Assembly: GCA_916610825.1 (NCBI GenBank)
Contig: OU744454.1
Location: 3,247,821-3,311,820, forward strand
Direction of reading: 5' to 3'
DNA length: 64,000 bases
From: Haliclystus octoradiatus
Lineage: Eukaryota > Cnidaria > Staurozoa > Stauromedusae > Haliclystidae
The notes beneath the pieces are model-generated. The model was given only the letters and a program-made list of their open reading frames with translations. It had not been told where the DNA came from and made no database searches. The translations under genes and the position numbers were made by a program. This document shows, piece by piece, positions 42,740 to 55,500 of this stretch; position 1 is the stretch's first letter, and each line of letters starts with the position of its first letter.

Positions 42740-45700
42740 CTAATAATGTGAAAAACAACATTATAGATTAATTAAGCAATACCGTATGTAAGAGTATAAC
42801 ATATGAAAGCAATATTCCAGACATGAGAATTCAAATTTCAAAAATAGATTTTAATTTTAATCGATTTCAATGGCAAAAAGCAACAACTAGAATTTCACAA
42901 AGCCCAAAATAGTCTGAAATTCGCCAAAAGTCTAAAAAATCTCATGTCTGATATCCTGAAATCTGATTGGTCGAATTAATTAACAGTACTATATTCAACG
43001 TTCAACATTATAGCTTCGATAATGATTTAAAAATTCTATCTTCGATAACGGCAAAAAAAATTTGGGCTGTTTTATCAACCAATCAAAATGCAAAACATGA
43101 AAAATGAGACAATAATTTAAAAAAAAAAGATTAATTATTGCAGAAAATTAAAAAATAGAGATATTATGGAGAGAAGGTATTTTATCATGCGGAAAGCAAG
43201 ATTCGTAAAACCATGAATTAACAGACCAATCATTCTAAGTAGTAGCCATTCAAATAAAAATGGCATAGATCTAGTCTTAATTAAATATTAGTAAAGACAA
43301 TCTTCTTACCCTTTGGTCCAGCTGGGCCTACATCTCCTTTGCCACCTTTTTCTCCTGTGTTTCCTTTGTCTCCTTTTGGTCCAGTATCACCTGTATCTCC
43401 ATTGCCACCATTGTCACCTTTTGGTCCTACTGGTCCAACTGGGCCTGTATCTCCTTTGCCGCCTTTGAATCCTTTGGATCCTTTGTGTCCTTTTGATCCC
43501 TTCTGGCCGTTATCACCCTTTTCTCCGGCATTTCCATTGTTTCCCTTATCACCTTTTGGTCCTGCTGGACCCATTGGGCCAGTATTACCCTTTGCTCCTC
43601 CGTTGCCTTGCATTCCCTTTTGTCCTGGGCCACCGTTTGTTCCTGGCTTTCCATTGCTACCTTGGTTGCCTTTCTCACCCATTGGTCCACGTCCTCCTGT
43701 TGGTCCTTCTGATCCTTTCATGCCCTTTTTACCTGCATCACCTTTATCCCCCTTGGCACCGTCGTTTCCTTGCGAGCCTTTCATGCCAGTTTGTCCATTA
43801 TTTCCTTTGTCACCTTTCTCTCCACGTGCACCACCGGGACCTTAAAAAAAATTAAAATCACAAAATCAATACAAAGTAAAATTAAACAACTCTCATTCAG
43901 CAAGCATTTACAAAATAGAATATAATAAATTCCATCATTACAATCCGCCAAGCATCCTAAAATACAAAATTGTAGATGAACAGTTTTCAAATAGACTGAA
44001 ACCAAGATTAATCGTTATTTGGCATTGAATAAACACACCAGAATGTCATTAACACTAATATGGTCATTGGTCACTGAACTTAAGCCCAAAAATCCTTAAT
44101 ATGAATGTTTCTCGCAACTCACGTACAAAGTCAAATAACAATCGTATACCTTTCATTCCTTTGGGTCCGACAGGTCCAGGGCCACCAGTTGAGCCACTGT
44201 TACCCTTGGCGCCATTGTTGCCCTTTGCTCCGGTGTTGCCCTTTGAACCTTTGTTTCCTGTCATTCCTGTTGCACCATTTGGGCCTTGTGGTCCTCTAAT
44301 ACCTTTGAGACCCTTTGCTCCCTTCTGTCCAGATGGTCCTGTAGATCCTTTTGGTCCAACTTCTCCTTTAGCTCCTGTTGCACCTTGCATTCCTTTGCTT
44401 CCTTTTGGACCAGTGTTTCCTGTTGGTCCTACATCTCCTTTTGGTCCTGCTGGTCCTCTTACGCCTTTCATTCCTTTTGATCCTTTAGATCCAGTTGATC
44501 CTTTGCTACCAGGATTTCCTTGTGGTCCAGGTGCACCAGTTGGTCCACCAGGTCCAGTATTTCCTTTGAGACCTTTGCTGCCTTTGGCTCCATTATTTCC
44601 AGTGTCGCCTTTGAGTCCATTGTTACCCGTCATTCCTTTTGGTCCTTTCATTCCTTTCTGTCCGTTGCTTCCTTTCTGTCCTGGTCCTCCGTTTGCTCCG
44701 TTTGTTCCATCTTTTCCTTTGTCTCCTTTCATTCCTTGTGGACCAGCTGGACCTCTGGATCCTTTGAGTCCTTGTTGACCTTTCTGTCCTCCTGGGCCTG
44801 TTTGTCCTTTGCTACCTTTGGTGCCTTTTGCTCCTGATGGACCGTTGCTACCTTTTGGGCCAGTGTTTCCTTTCATTCCAGTTGCACCAGGTCCTCCAGT
44901 GTTTCCTTTGTCACCCTTTGGACCAGTGTTTCCTTTCGTTCCTTTAGGTCCGTTTGAGCCTTTAGGTCCAAGATCACCCTTGTTGCCTTGGCTTCCTTTT
45001 GTTCCTTTGCTGCCTGTGCTTCCAGTTTTACCAGTCATTCCTTTTTGGCCTGGTTGTCCTTTTGGTCCAACTGCACCTGGTGGTCCTTTGAATCCCTTGC
45101 TACCTTTAGACCCTTGGCTTCCTTTAGATCCTGTTCTGCCTTTTGGTCCTGGAGGACCATTCATTCCTTTATCACCTTTCATGCCTTTACGTCCCGGGAC
45201 ACCTTTCATACCACGATTACCTTTACTGCCAGTGTCTCCCTTATCGCCATTGTCACCCTTTTCACCTTGATTCCCTTTCATACCATTATTGCCTTTCTGG
45301 CCTTTAACACCGTTGTTGCCATTGTTACCTTTTGGGCCTGGTGGTCCAGTTGCTCCTTTGGGACCTAAAGAATATAAACATTTCAAACATAAAAGTACTA
45401 CAAATGATAAAAAAAAATACTGAAACTTGATAAGGGTAATTTTGAGTACTACAAATGTTGAAAAAATACTGAAACTTGGATAAGGGTAATTTTGAATTTC
45501 AATAATAATTTATTTTTTTTTGAGTTTCATGTCAATTTGTATTGTCTAGACCTAAGGGTGAATCACACAATGTAGAAAATAAAAGTGGGTATCTTCTAAT
45601 GCTCATTTCATCTATATAATAATTTGATCATGGAAACTTGTTTTTAAGTGTTTTTATTGTGGGTTTCATTTGTTTTATTAAAATTATTTCAAACGTAAAA

Positions 45701-47572
45701 TAAATGAAATTTTACAATCGCCTTTATGAAAAGATTACTTTTCTAATATTACAGTGCAACCCACTTAACTTCAATTTGGTAAAAGGAAAGTCTTACTGAT
45801 CTGCAACTTGGATTTTAAAATCTTCATTTTATTCTAGAGCCAATTATTAGTTGAGAATGTTTGGATAAATGGAATAGAAATTGTTGAAAAATTGGACTTG
45901 TACTTTAGTGGATTTTACAGTATCATCATAATCATCATCATTTATTCATGACCTTAAATCTTAAACAAATTTTTTTTCAAAGGACTGATCTACCGATAGA
46001 TTGTCCTGCTCCACACGTAATCGATTAATATCGCGGCTGAGATCAGTAAAGTGCGATCAGTAAAGCAATCATTGCTTTTAGCGAAAAGAGCAACTCTTCT
46101 AGAAATAAAGGTGTGGTATGGGTGCCTACGGTAGGGCAACATAGTCTACATTACTTACTAAGTAATCGATATCAAAAGTGTACTAACCTTTTTGACAAAC
46201 AATACATTTATTACATAAGTAGTTGTTTGACCATCCAGCAGCATATGGGACATACCAGCGGATACATTTGACACAAGAACCCGTATGTGGACCATTATGA
46301 GACCAGATGAATTGTAAAGGTGAACTATTTGGTACGCAAATGTAATTATTATTCCATCCTTTAGAAGCTGGTGCGCTTGGCTCAGTGACTTTAGTACAAC
46401 GTTTACCAGGAATTGTTCCTATTAATGTAAAATAATATCATATAAAGGTAAATTTTAAATCAATGCCTTGGTAAAATAAATAGACGAGCGAAATCCTAAA
46501 AATTGTTGCGAAACTGTGTCGGATAACATTAAATGGTGCCGGATAATATTAAATTGTGCCGGATAATATTAAATTGTGCCGGATAATATTAAATTGTGTC
46601 GGATAATATTAAATTGTGTAGAATAATATTTAATTGTGTCGGATAATATTAAATTGTGTCGGATAATATTAAATTGTGCCGGATAATATTAAATTGTGAA
46701 GGATAATATTAAATTGTGTCGGATAACATTAAATTGTATCTGATAATATTAACAGGTGAAAAATTATCCAAAACTTACCACTATGAGACCATACAATTCC
46801 AGGATGTCTACGTCCTAATTTCCAACAAAGAAATGTTTTTTGTGCAAAACTAGAATCATTTGGTTCTTTTATTTGTAAGCATGTGTAGCCATATCTGTAG
46901 CCAGTGTAACTCCAAATGTATTCTTGAGGAAATGCAGGGAATTGTAATGATGTACCGGTTGCTGGAATATTCAAAAAATAGATTAGAAAAGTAATGTTAA
47001 AAATATGTAACATTATTTGAAAACAGATTGGAAATATATCGGAGCTTTATTTCTAGGCAATACATAATAGAAAACTAATTCTCAAAATATAGGACATTGA
47101 TTAGAAATATATCGGAACTTCTTTTCTAGAATACCAAAGCAATAATACTACTTTGAGGTTTAAAATTCAATTTACCCTACGTATCACACGGTAATGCGTG
47201 GAGATGCCATGTTATAGTCAGAAAGCATGCCAAAATTTAAAAAAAAATCATATTCTACAATTGATCGATAATATAACTTCAAGGTTACAGTAAAAAGAAA
47301 ACTTCATACTCCAATAGAATTCTGCAGATTTCCTAGTATTGCATTGTAGAATAACACCATAAATTTTGGTCGGTTGTGAATGTGAAAATGTCTGCAGGTT
47401 CATTAGCTTCAAAAATGCAAAAATACTTAAACCATGATTTAAATTACTTAACATCTAAAATTATTATTAATATATCAAGAATAAAAATCAAATTCAACAT
47501 ACCTTCAGTAAACAGAACTTGGTGTGCTAAAGCCAATATAAAAAGTGTAGCAACACTTCCAATCAAACTCAT
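42489..47572 (-). CDS. Secreted collagen-like protein with resistin-like head (minus paralogue), 6 exons
   Basis: 826 residues over exons 47503-47572, 46779-46961, 46188-46418, 44150-45364, 43310-43840 and 42489-42739, all GT-AG, nearly all phase 1. A signal peptide (MSLIGSVATLFILALAHQ) is followed by a Cys/Trp-rich region of three modules with W-x-(N)-x-Y-(L/I)-C (about 25-161), 198 uninterrupted Gly-X-Y triplets rich in lysine, and a 70-residue head. The head follows resistin: C-x8-C-x-C-x3-C-x10-C-x-C-x-C-x8-CC, ending CCRVQL, against C-x8-C-x-C-x3-C-x10-C-x-C-x-C-x9-CC in vertebrate resistin. It is expected to be a secreted trimer. It is divergent from, and paralogous to, the plus-strand gene at 49525. 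Function unknown. Minicollagen and C1q heads do not fit the cysteine pattern. Confidence 0.88.
43310..43840 (-). CDS. Minus collagen-resistin gene, exon 5 (collagen)
   Basis: 531 nt, 59 Gly-X-Y triplets in unbroken register with both neighbours. Confidence 0.92.
44150..45364 (-). CDS. Minus collagen-resistin gene, exon 4 (collagen)
   Basis: 1215 nt, 135 Gly-X-Y triplets in one exon, lysine-rich (GPKG, GMKG, GSKG). Confidence 0.93.
46013..46165 (+). mobile_element. SINE family 3, 3' half
   Basis: CGGCTGAGATCAGTAAAG ... GGGTGCCTACGGTAGGGC, matching 17950-18075. Lies in the intron after exon 3 of the minus collagen gene. Confidence 0.7.
46188..46418 (-). CDS. Minus collagen-resistin gene, exon 3
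   Basis: 231 nt, modules two and three (GWNNNYICVPN, FIWSHNGPH, GWSNNYLCNKC). Same length as exon 3 of the paralogue. Confidence 0.9.
46521..46752. repeat. 20-bp minisatellite, about 11.5 units
   Basis: Unit GGATAATATTAAATTGTGTC, exactly 20 bp per copy, ending 27 bp from the exon 2 donor of the minus collagen gene. Confidence 0.95.
46779..46961 (-). CDS. Minus collagen-resistin gene, exon 2
   Basis: 183 nt, first Cys/Trp module (YGYTCLQIKEPNDSSFAQKT then FLC). Same length as exon 2 of the plus paralogue. Confidence 0.88.
47503..47572 (-). CDS. Minus collagen-resistin gene, exon 1 (signal peptide)
   Basis: ATG at 47572. MSLIGSVATLFILALAHQ is a clear hydrophobic leader. Donor GAAG|GTATG, phase 1. 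Confidence 0.85.
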
Positions 47573-47689
47573 TTTGATATCGAGTACAAATATTGTAGAT
47601 CAACTACGTTTGTCTCAATAGTATTGTAATCTTGCCAGTTCGACAAGCCAATGAAGGAAAGACTGAATAAGTTATCAACATACAGAAGC

Positions 47690-47697
47690 ATTTTATA
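47690..47697 (-). promoter_or_regulatory. TATA box of the minus collagen-resistin gene
   Basis: TATAAAAT on the minus strand, about 118 bp before the ATG and preceded by TTAATTGC. The plus paralogue has the same arrangement. Confidence 0.6.
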
Positions 47698-49382
47698 CGA
47701 GTAGCAATTAATTAAAGACAATTATTAATCATTTGAAATTTAATGAGGTTATAAAGTTAATTGATATTACATATAAACTGTCTAGTCATTGAATACATTT
47801 TATCATAAAGCATTGTGAATAATATATTCATTGTCTAGGCCATAAAAATCAGAAAATGAGGTAATAAAAATGTAAAAGTTTCCTGAGCAAGCATGCGGTT
47901 TTATAGAAATTTTATACAAAGACATATTTTTTCTGTACATGGTTATGAAACTTACTTTCAGTAAAATTGCTTCAAAAATATCTACTTGGGGGAGGAGAAT
48001 AAGATTCGAAAGTATTTGCCACCGCCCACTTGCACGGGGGTAGAGATGAGACCATTAATCTATATAAAAATTATTAATTTTTATTTAATTTATTTTGTTG
48101 TAAATTCAAAGTTTATGCTTAAAGAATATCAAGTACACGAGAATTGTGATTAAGTACTTTAGGATTTTAAACAACAAAAATGAAGGGGAGTTGAAATTAA
48201 TCTTAATCAAACGAAAATAATGTTAGAAACAGGGGAAGCTTATGGAAAAACTAGAGCTAGAAAATAAAGGTTTGAAGTGCAGAATATCGAATTGCATGAA
48301 AGAGATAATTTATATGGTCCATAAAATATATTAAACAAATCATAATTATTCTAATACTATTATTACGGATTTACGATACCAGTTGAATACCTCAGAAATA
48401 TGAAAAGAACTTTTCCGAGCATTTGTGGTAGTTCGCAAGACCCCCTTTTTGAATTTAAATATTGTTTTTGATTTTTCTAGTAGGGCGTGTATAACCACAT
48501 GCTAAACTTGAATAGAATTTAATTTTGTACTTTAAAAAAGCTTTCTACTTTCTACAATTCTTTGTTTGATAATTCTTCAGATGACGTTTTATCAAATAAA
48601 TAGAAATGACACACAATCTTAATTATAAAAAAATAAACATTTTGATATTGTTTTAAAGAAAACAAATGGCAACAGCGCTTTTTGTTATGCAATCGAAAAC
48701 ACTGAGGCCTATATCATTTAAAGTTTGTAAAAAGAATAAACTTTAATGCAAATGTCTAGTTGATTATAATAGTTTATAGTTGTGAAAAAGTTTAGGCTAA
48801 AGGGTGAAGTTAATCGTAGAAAACTATAAACTTTAGACAAACCACAAATATAGAAACAATTTGTTAACAAACAGACACCATTATTATTATTAAAAGAATA
48901 GCAAAATTGAAAGCAACGATAAAGCCACAGCATTTCTACACTTCTATGTATATACATCTATGTCTTTCTAGACTATCAAGTCCTGTGAAAAAATGTTTTG
49001 TGCATGCTAATACTAAATGATGACGAAGATTATGATATGCTAAAGAAAAATGTTCTTTAGGAATTTTGGCGCGAATTTCTAATTATATCAATTGACTTAT
49101 TATTTTTTTACAAAATTGCTCACCATGTGCTCTAAAGTCATTAAGTAAATAATTTAAAGTATTAATGATAGTTTCTACTACTTTAATTATTAATGAGACA
49201 GCATTAAAAGTCTGTTTCCTGATTTGAGATATATTTGTAAGCTAGACAATCGAATATAATTAAAACAAAATATCAAAAGCCCACGAGGTCAAGTGTTTTA
49301 AATTAGACAATAGATTAATTGAGTAAATATGTAATTAATATAATCTAAATACAATAGGCAGGCGGATCATATTAATTGCGCA

Positions 49383-49390
49383 TATAAAAA
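49383..49390 (+). promoter_or_regulatory. TATA box of the plus collagen-resistin gene
   Basis: TATAAAAA about 135 bp before the ATG at 49525, preceded by TTAATTGCGCA. A TSS near 49413 is inferred. Confidence 0.6.
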
Positions 49391-49524
49391 CTATGATGAA
49401 CTAAACCGCGAATGTACATTACTACATCAGCACTCGAGCTGAATGGTCTGAAGTGGTGTTAATATTTGTTTAAGTTATAAGTACATTTACTTTGTACAAG
49501 GTACAATATTATTTTGAAATCATC

Positions 49525-49570
49525 ATGAGGGCTTTTGTGCTCTGCATTTTACTCAGTGTTGCAGCTACAG
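49525..49570 (+). CDS. Plus collagen-resistin gene, exon 1 (signal peptide)
   Basis: MRAFVLCILLSVAAT, donor ACAG|GTATT, phase 1. Confidence 0.85.
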
Positions 49571-52500
49571 GTATTTAACTTCGATACAATATATTATTCT
49601 ATCAGAACATTACTATATATTTAAAAAAATTCTATATATGTACATCTGTAAAAACTTAATTTTGAAAGTTCTCATGAGCCTAGTTAAGTTTCCTCTCTTA
49701 AAGACAGTACGGTAATACCCATTTTCAATAAGAAACACTTTGTGAGCGTGGATCATTCGAATATATTATGTTTAGATATGGTATATACTTTTTTTCGTAT
49801 AGTCCATCTGCGCATTAGCGCCAAATTTAGCGTACTGATTGTTCTTTCCACTGCCACTTTTTTTTGGCAGTAAATTGTGATTGGCTATAATAAAATATAT
49901 GAACAGTCTGTCTGCACGCAGGCTAGATATGGTAGGGTCGTGGTGATTATTTGCATTTTTACAATTTCTTTATAAGTTAAAGCTAGCTAAATTTTGCTTT
50001 TACTGTCGATAATTTTATTATGCAATTAGTATATATGAGTTCATCGTAATCAATAAATGATTAAGTTTATAAAGCTATATGTAAGTTTGAATAAGCTCTT
50101 TTTAAACATTTTTTCAGAACTTTGTGTTTAATTTGCTTGTAATAAGAATAATTGAATAATGAATAAAATTAAAATTAAATTGAATATTTTCTATTTATTT
50201 TAGCATTGGCATCATCGCTACCGAAACCGCAATGGCCTGAAGATTTTTATTATAGTACGCACGGTCCTAAATATGGTTATACGTGTACTCATATTAAAAA
50301 TCCAGCAGCATCATACGGATGGAATAAGAATTACCTTTGCGTAAAAAATGGCAAACAAAATATTGGTCTTACATTTTCTATTAACGGTAAGGAATTATTG
50401 ACAATCAATGTCTATCAGTCATGAAATTTGCTGGAATTGATCCGCACTGTCAGCAGGCATTCAACATTGATAAAGACGGAACACTCCTAGGAATAATATA
50501 GCGGTAGCTTTCGAGTTTCGACTAAGTTACAAAGAACGTTATGGTGGGTCAACTTCTTTCTTTTATCGAAAGACGGACGATTTTAATTATTGTTAGTATA
50601 GTTCGATAATAATTATCTTGATGATAAATTGTTTGAACTTTATTCAATGTGAGAATATGTGATTGGTATATTTACCAGATATCGGATTAAATGAACCAGG
50701 ATATGGATTATAGTTTCATTGTCTTGTTGTTTTAGGCCCAATTGCTGGTAAGAAATGTACAAAGATATTTGAACCAGATGATAGTAGCAACTGGCAAAAT
50801 ACCTACATCTGTGTTAACACAAATTCAGGCCTTAATCTTCACTGGTCTCACCATGGGCCTTTATATACACCATGTACTTACTGTATTAAAATCTATGACC
50901 ATGGTGGTTATGGATATGGATGGACTAACAATTATTTGTGTCATCGATGTGGACCTAACACTAAAGGTAAACCCGACATTTAGCGTATAGAGTGAAAAAC
51001 ATCTATGCAATTGCAAACTCATTAATTCAGGGCCTGATCCATGTTTTTTGAGGCCAGAAGCACCTTTTGACATAGGCCTTTGACATGTCGTTAATACTAT
51101 AAAAGTTTTGATTTATCTTTTGTTTATCATAATACTGTTAGAAGAAAGTTGTGGAACAAAAGTCAATTACCTATTATCGATGTTCCTTTTCGTAAAATAA
51201 TTTTCCAGATTTTTTTTTCTTTGGGCCCGAGCCCAACGCCCATAGAATGCTTATTTTGCTTACAACTAAATCAGTGAACTTTTTCATTGAGTCTACAACT
51301 TCCGAGCAAGCTGCATGCGAGACAAATACCTTGCGGTTGACATTAGCCTGCTCGCAGGTTCTCTGTAAATCGAGAACTTAGTAGAGAAATAGAGTCTGCT
51401 AACCCGTGAATCTCCTGTTCTGCCAGATTTCCGATTTACAGAGAGTTTGCAAGCGCATTTAATGTGACATTGGAAATTTCAAGTTTAACATATTAACCTA
51501 ATTGTTGCCTCTTTATTGTATATCAATTAACCTTCGTTTGCAAATAATTACAGTCAAACCTGTTATAATAGTCACCTCTATACATGGGCCATCTGTTTAT
51601 AGTGTTCACTCTTGGTACGTTAATAATAGTATTTTCTATTGAATCAACCCTGTATATAAAACCCACTTGTATATAGTGGTCAATTTAATTATCTCTCATA
51701 GACAGGGTCCGACAAAAGTGGGGATCCTGGGATCCTAGTTCCCGGAAAGCTAGACAGAATTCAGAAGAAAATTGATGTTTTTAATGATTTATTGGTCAAA
51801 CATCAACAAAAAATTCAGAAGGAAATGTTGAAATGCCTCTAGGATTCTAGAAGGCTGAACCTTTTCGGACCCTGCTCTTAGATAGCTGTTATATACAGGT
51901 TTCACTGCATATGATCGTCTCATAATTAGATATAATGAACAATGTTCAGTAGAATGAAGAAAAGTTTAGCTTAAAACTTACAAGGTATAATCTTGATAAA
52001 CTTTGATGATGCAAACTACCAATTGATTTCTTCTCTTCTTAGGACCAGCTGGAGACATAGGCGCACCAGGACCAAAGGGACCATCAGGCTCGAACGGAGA
52101 TAACGGTGAGAAAGGAGAAGATGGTGACAAAGGCGATGAAGGACGAAAAGGCGGAAAAGGTCGCAAGGGAATGACTGGCAATAAAGGAATGAAAGGACTC
52201 ACTGGAGATCAAGGAGAAGACGGACAGAACGGTCAAAAAGGGCAAACAGGAAACAGGGGTGGTATGGGACCTAAAGGCAACCGTGGACAAGTAGGCGATA
52301 GAGGAGGCAGAGGGATGTTAGGGGCAAAGGGAAATCAAGGAGGTAGAGGAGGACGAGGGGATAAAGGTGGTCAAGGGGATACTGGTGCTACAGGTGGTAA
52401 CGGAGCAAATGGAATGACGGGAGCAAAAGGAATGAGGGGAGGACGAGGAGGAAGAGGAGATAGAGGTAATTACACTGTACACTGCCTTGTGTTCTTTAGT

Positions 52501-55500
52501 GCAGTGATTATAAATCTCATTTATCACATCATATACAGGATTCAGGAAATGACCTGTGCAAACGATTACATCTTCATAGTGGTCACGTTCAGCAAAATTC
52601 AGATGAGATTGATCTCTCCATTTCTTTTGATTAAGCTTTATTCTCTTAAATGGTTATAGTACCCAATTCAATAGCAAGTAAGAGCATAGGATCTTAGTAT
52701 TCCGTAGTATTTCGTAGCTTTTATTACATTGACAAGAAGTATCGTATGCGTTTTACTATAATCAAGGAGAGTAGACAATATACTGTACATCATTGTTGTT
52801 TTTATCTTGTCAGGTGATACAGGAGATACTGGTAACTCAGGTGCCAAAGGTCAAATGGGTAACAGGGGAAGAAAGGGTAAAAAAGGAGGGCGTGGCGATC
52901 AAGGTCCAATTGGGGAGATGGGCATCAGAGGTAGAGTTGGACAAAAAGGTATGAGAGGAGGCAGAGGACCAAACGGAGGCAGAGGAGATCGTGGAGTGGT
53001 TGGAGCACCAGGACCTAAAGGACGAAAAGGTCCCAAAGGAAATGCTGTAAGTTATTATTATAATAAGGTGTAGGTGATTAGGTTTTTCACGTTTCATTCT
53101 TCTAATTCTTTGGTCAGTCTCATTATTGATGTGGGCACTTTTCTGAAAAGGGCTATTGTTGATTTATGTGCTGCTGATATTTTCCACTGTTCATTATTGT
53201 AATTTCCCCCCTTGTTGATTGTCAAAGGGAGTATAGGATCTCCAGGAATTGGCAGTATGACCAGGTATAAGAAATTTCCTCCGATCAGCGGAACACCTCT
53301 TTTCTACCAGCTCCAAAACAAAGAAAATGTTTCCTCCCATTTGACTGAGCTTTATTCTCATACATGTATGACTGGTGCTCGTTTGTGGGCAACTACCTCT
53401 TTGTGTTTTGCTACCAACCTCACATCAACCAAGTGCCTAGGCTAAACTATCATATGTTAAGCATTTGAGACAAAGGGTTTATCAGAAATATTTAAGAAGC
53501 ATTTTCATGCAAAATTATATATAACTTTTGATCATCCGCAATTGTTACTTTTATATTTCAATTAACGTTATAATAAATGCATATGTGTATCTCATAGTTT
53601 AGTAGGTTAGTCAGTCCTATGAGAACAAAATGTGTAAGGTTTTCTGAATAACTTCATCTGAGCGAGTTGCACTGTACTAACGGCAATATTGGGTTATTTT
53701 CTTCAAGGGTATTCCGGGTATTCGAGGAAAGAAAGGAAGCAAAGGTGCCAGTGGTGCAAAAGGTATGGTAGGCGATCAAGGTGACAAGGGAAGACAAGGC
53801 AGAAAGGGAACAAAAGGACCAAGGGGTAACAGAGGAGGAAATGGTGATAAGGGAGACATTGGTGACGTAGGACCTAAAGGAAGAACAGGACGAATGGGAC
53901 CAAAAGGTCTTAAAGGTGGACGTGGTGATAGAGGTGGTAGAGGTGATAATGGTGACATTGGTATGATTGGGAAGAAAGGCCCACGAGGACCAAAAGGAGT
54001 ACGAGGCATGGCTGGTCCAGGCGGAGATAAAGGGTCTAATGGTAGACAAGGAAGAAGAGGAGATAGAGGAAAAGTAGGAGGCAGAGGAACAAAGGGGGGA
54101 CCAGGTGCACCTGGCATGGCTGGAGAACCAGGAATTAAAGGAAGAAGGTAAATGACAAATCAAATTGTCAACAATTCTCGTTGCGTTAATCCGAATATAC
54201 ACTTATCCAAAATTGTTTATCAAGGATTGGACCAGAAAATAATTTAGTTTCAGATTCAGGCTGTAGATAAGCGGGAATTTCATTTATCCGAACTTCACTT
54301 GAGTGAAAACAATGAAAATAATAGGGGGGACATATACTGTAATGAATTGAATACCGCTAATTTTAAACTGAAATGAAAAAAACCCACAGATAATGAGTAA
54401 CAAAAAACATAATGTGGGCTGCTTCTAGTATTTCAATTGAAACTCCAGCATATATGCAACATATCACAACAAATAATTTCTCACATCACATGTTTTTCTC
54501 TCATTTGATTAGCAAAAGTAAATTTAACATCTATTTCAATTATATTTCAGAGGACAAAAAGGTCAAAATGGTGGCAGAGGAGATAATGGCGATAAAGGAG
54601 GCAATGGTGATATGGGCCAAAAAGGTCAAAATGGTCGACGAGGTGGACCTGGTAGTAAAGGTAAGATTCTATAGGGATATGATTACTATAATTATTAATA
54701 AATGGTACAGTCAAATATGTTATAACGGTCACCTCTATACAGCGACCACATGTATGTAGTCAATTTCGGTATGTCTGTAATAGTATTTTATATTGAATGA
54801 ACCCTGTTAATAAAGGCCACCTTCATATAGTGGTCAATTTATCTATCTCTCATAGCTGGCTGTTAAATACAGGTTAGTCACTACATATGCTTTATCAATT
54901 CAGTGAAGAATATGGAAGACACTGGCAGACAATATAGGACTTGGTTCCAAGGGCTGTCTGCAGCCTGTCAGTAGAGGCACAGCAGACACATGCCAACAAG
55001 TTACCCTAGGTTATTTTTTTTAGTGAAAACAATGCCTATAAAATAAAATTGTTTGTCAAGGTTGTAATAGACAAAATTCAAACCAGGTCAAGATTAAAAA
55101 AAAATTCTAATGAAAAATATATTGATACAATGAAACCTGTATATAGCAGGCAGCTACGAGAGGTAGATAAATTGACCACTATAGACAGGTGGCCTTTATA
55201 TAGATGTTCGATTCAATAGAAAATATTATTTTGGACATTGCAAGAGTGACCACTATAGACAGGTGGCCGTTGTATAGAAGTTACCGTTATAACAGGTTTG
55301 ACTGTAACAATTTATTGTTACTGTGATACTATTTATAGCTATAACTATAGACTGTAGACTGTAACTATAGAATTATAGACTGTAACTATTTATAGTTATT
55401 GTGATACTGAATCTCTCACATTTTGTGTGTAGAATCACGTTGCAAATATTTCATTTCAATAGAGAGATAAAAAGAAAGCTGATCTAGATTACTCATTCTG

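Larger units (their letters stand above)
47573..49524. other. Divergent intergenic region of the collagen-resistin pair
   Basis: 1.95 kb between the two start codons. A TATA box lies near each end. The middle is AT-rich without recognisable genes or repeats. Confidence 0.7.

Noticed and set aside
43339..45270. Long plus-strand proline/phenylalanine-rich ORFs (also serine/cysteine-rich ones) opposite the collagen exons
   Set aside because: They are the antisense of Gly-X-Y codons. Splice sites, signal peptide and triplet register all support the minus strand.
51978..54202. Minus-strand proline- and serine-rich ORFs
   Set aside because: Antisense shadows of collagen exons 4-6 of the plus gene.
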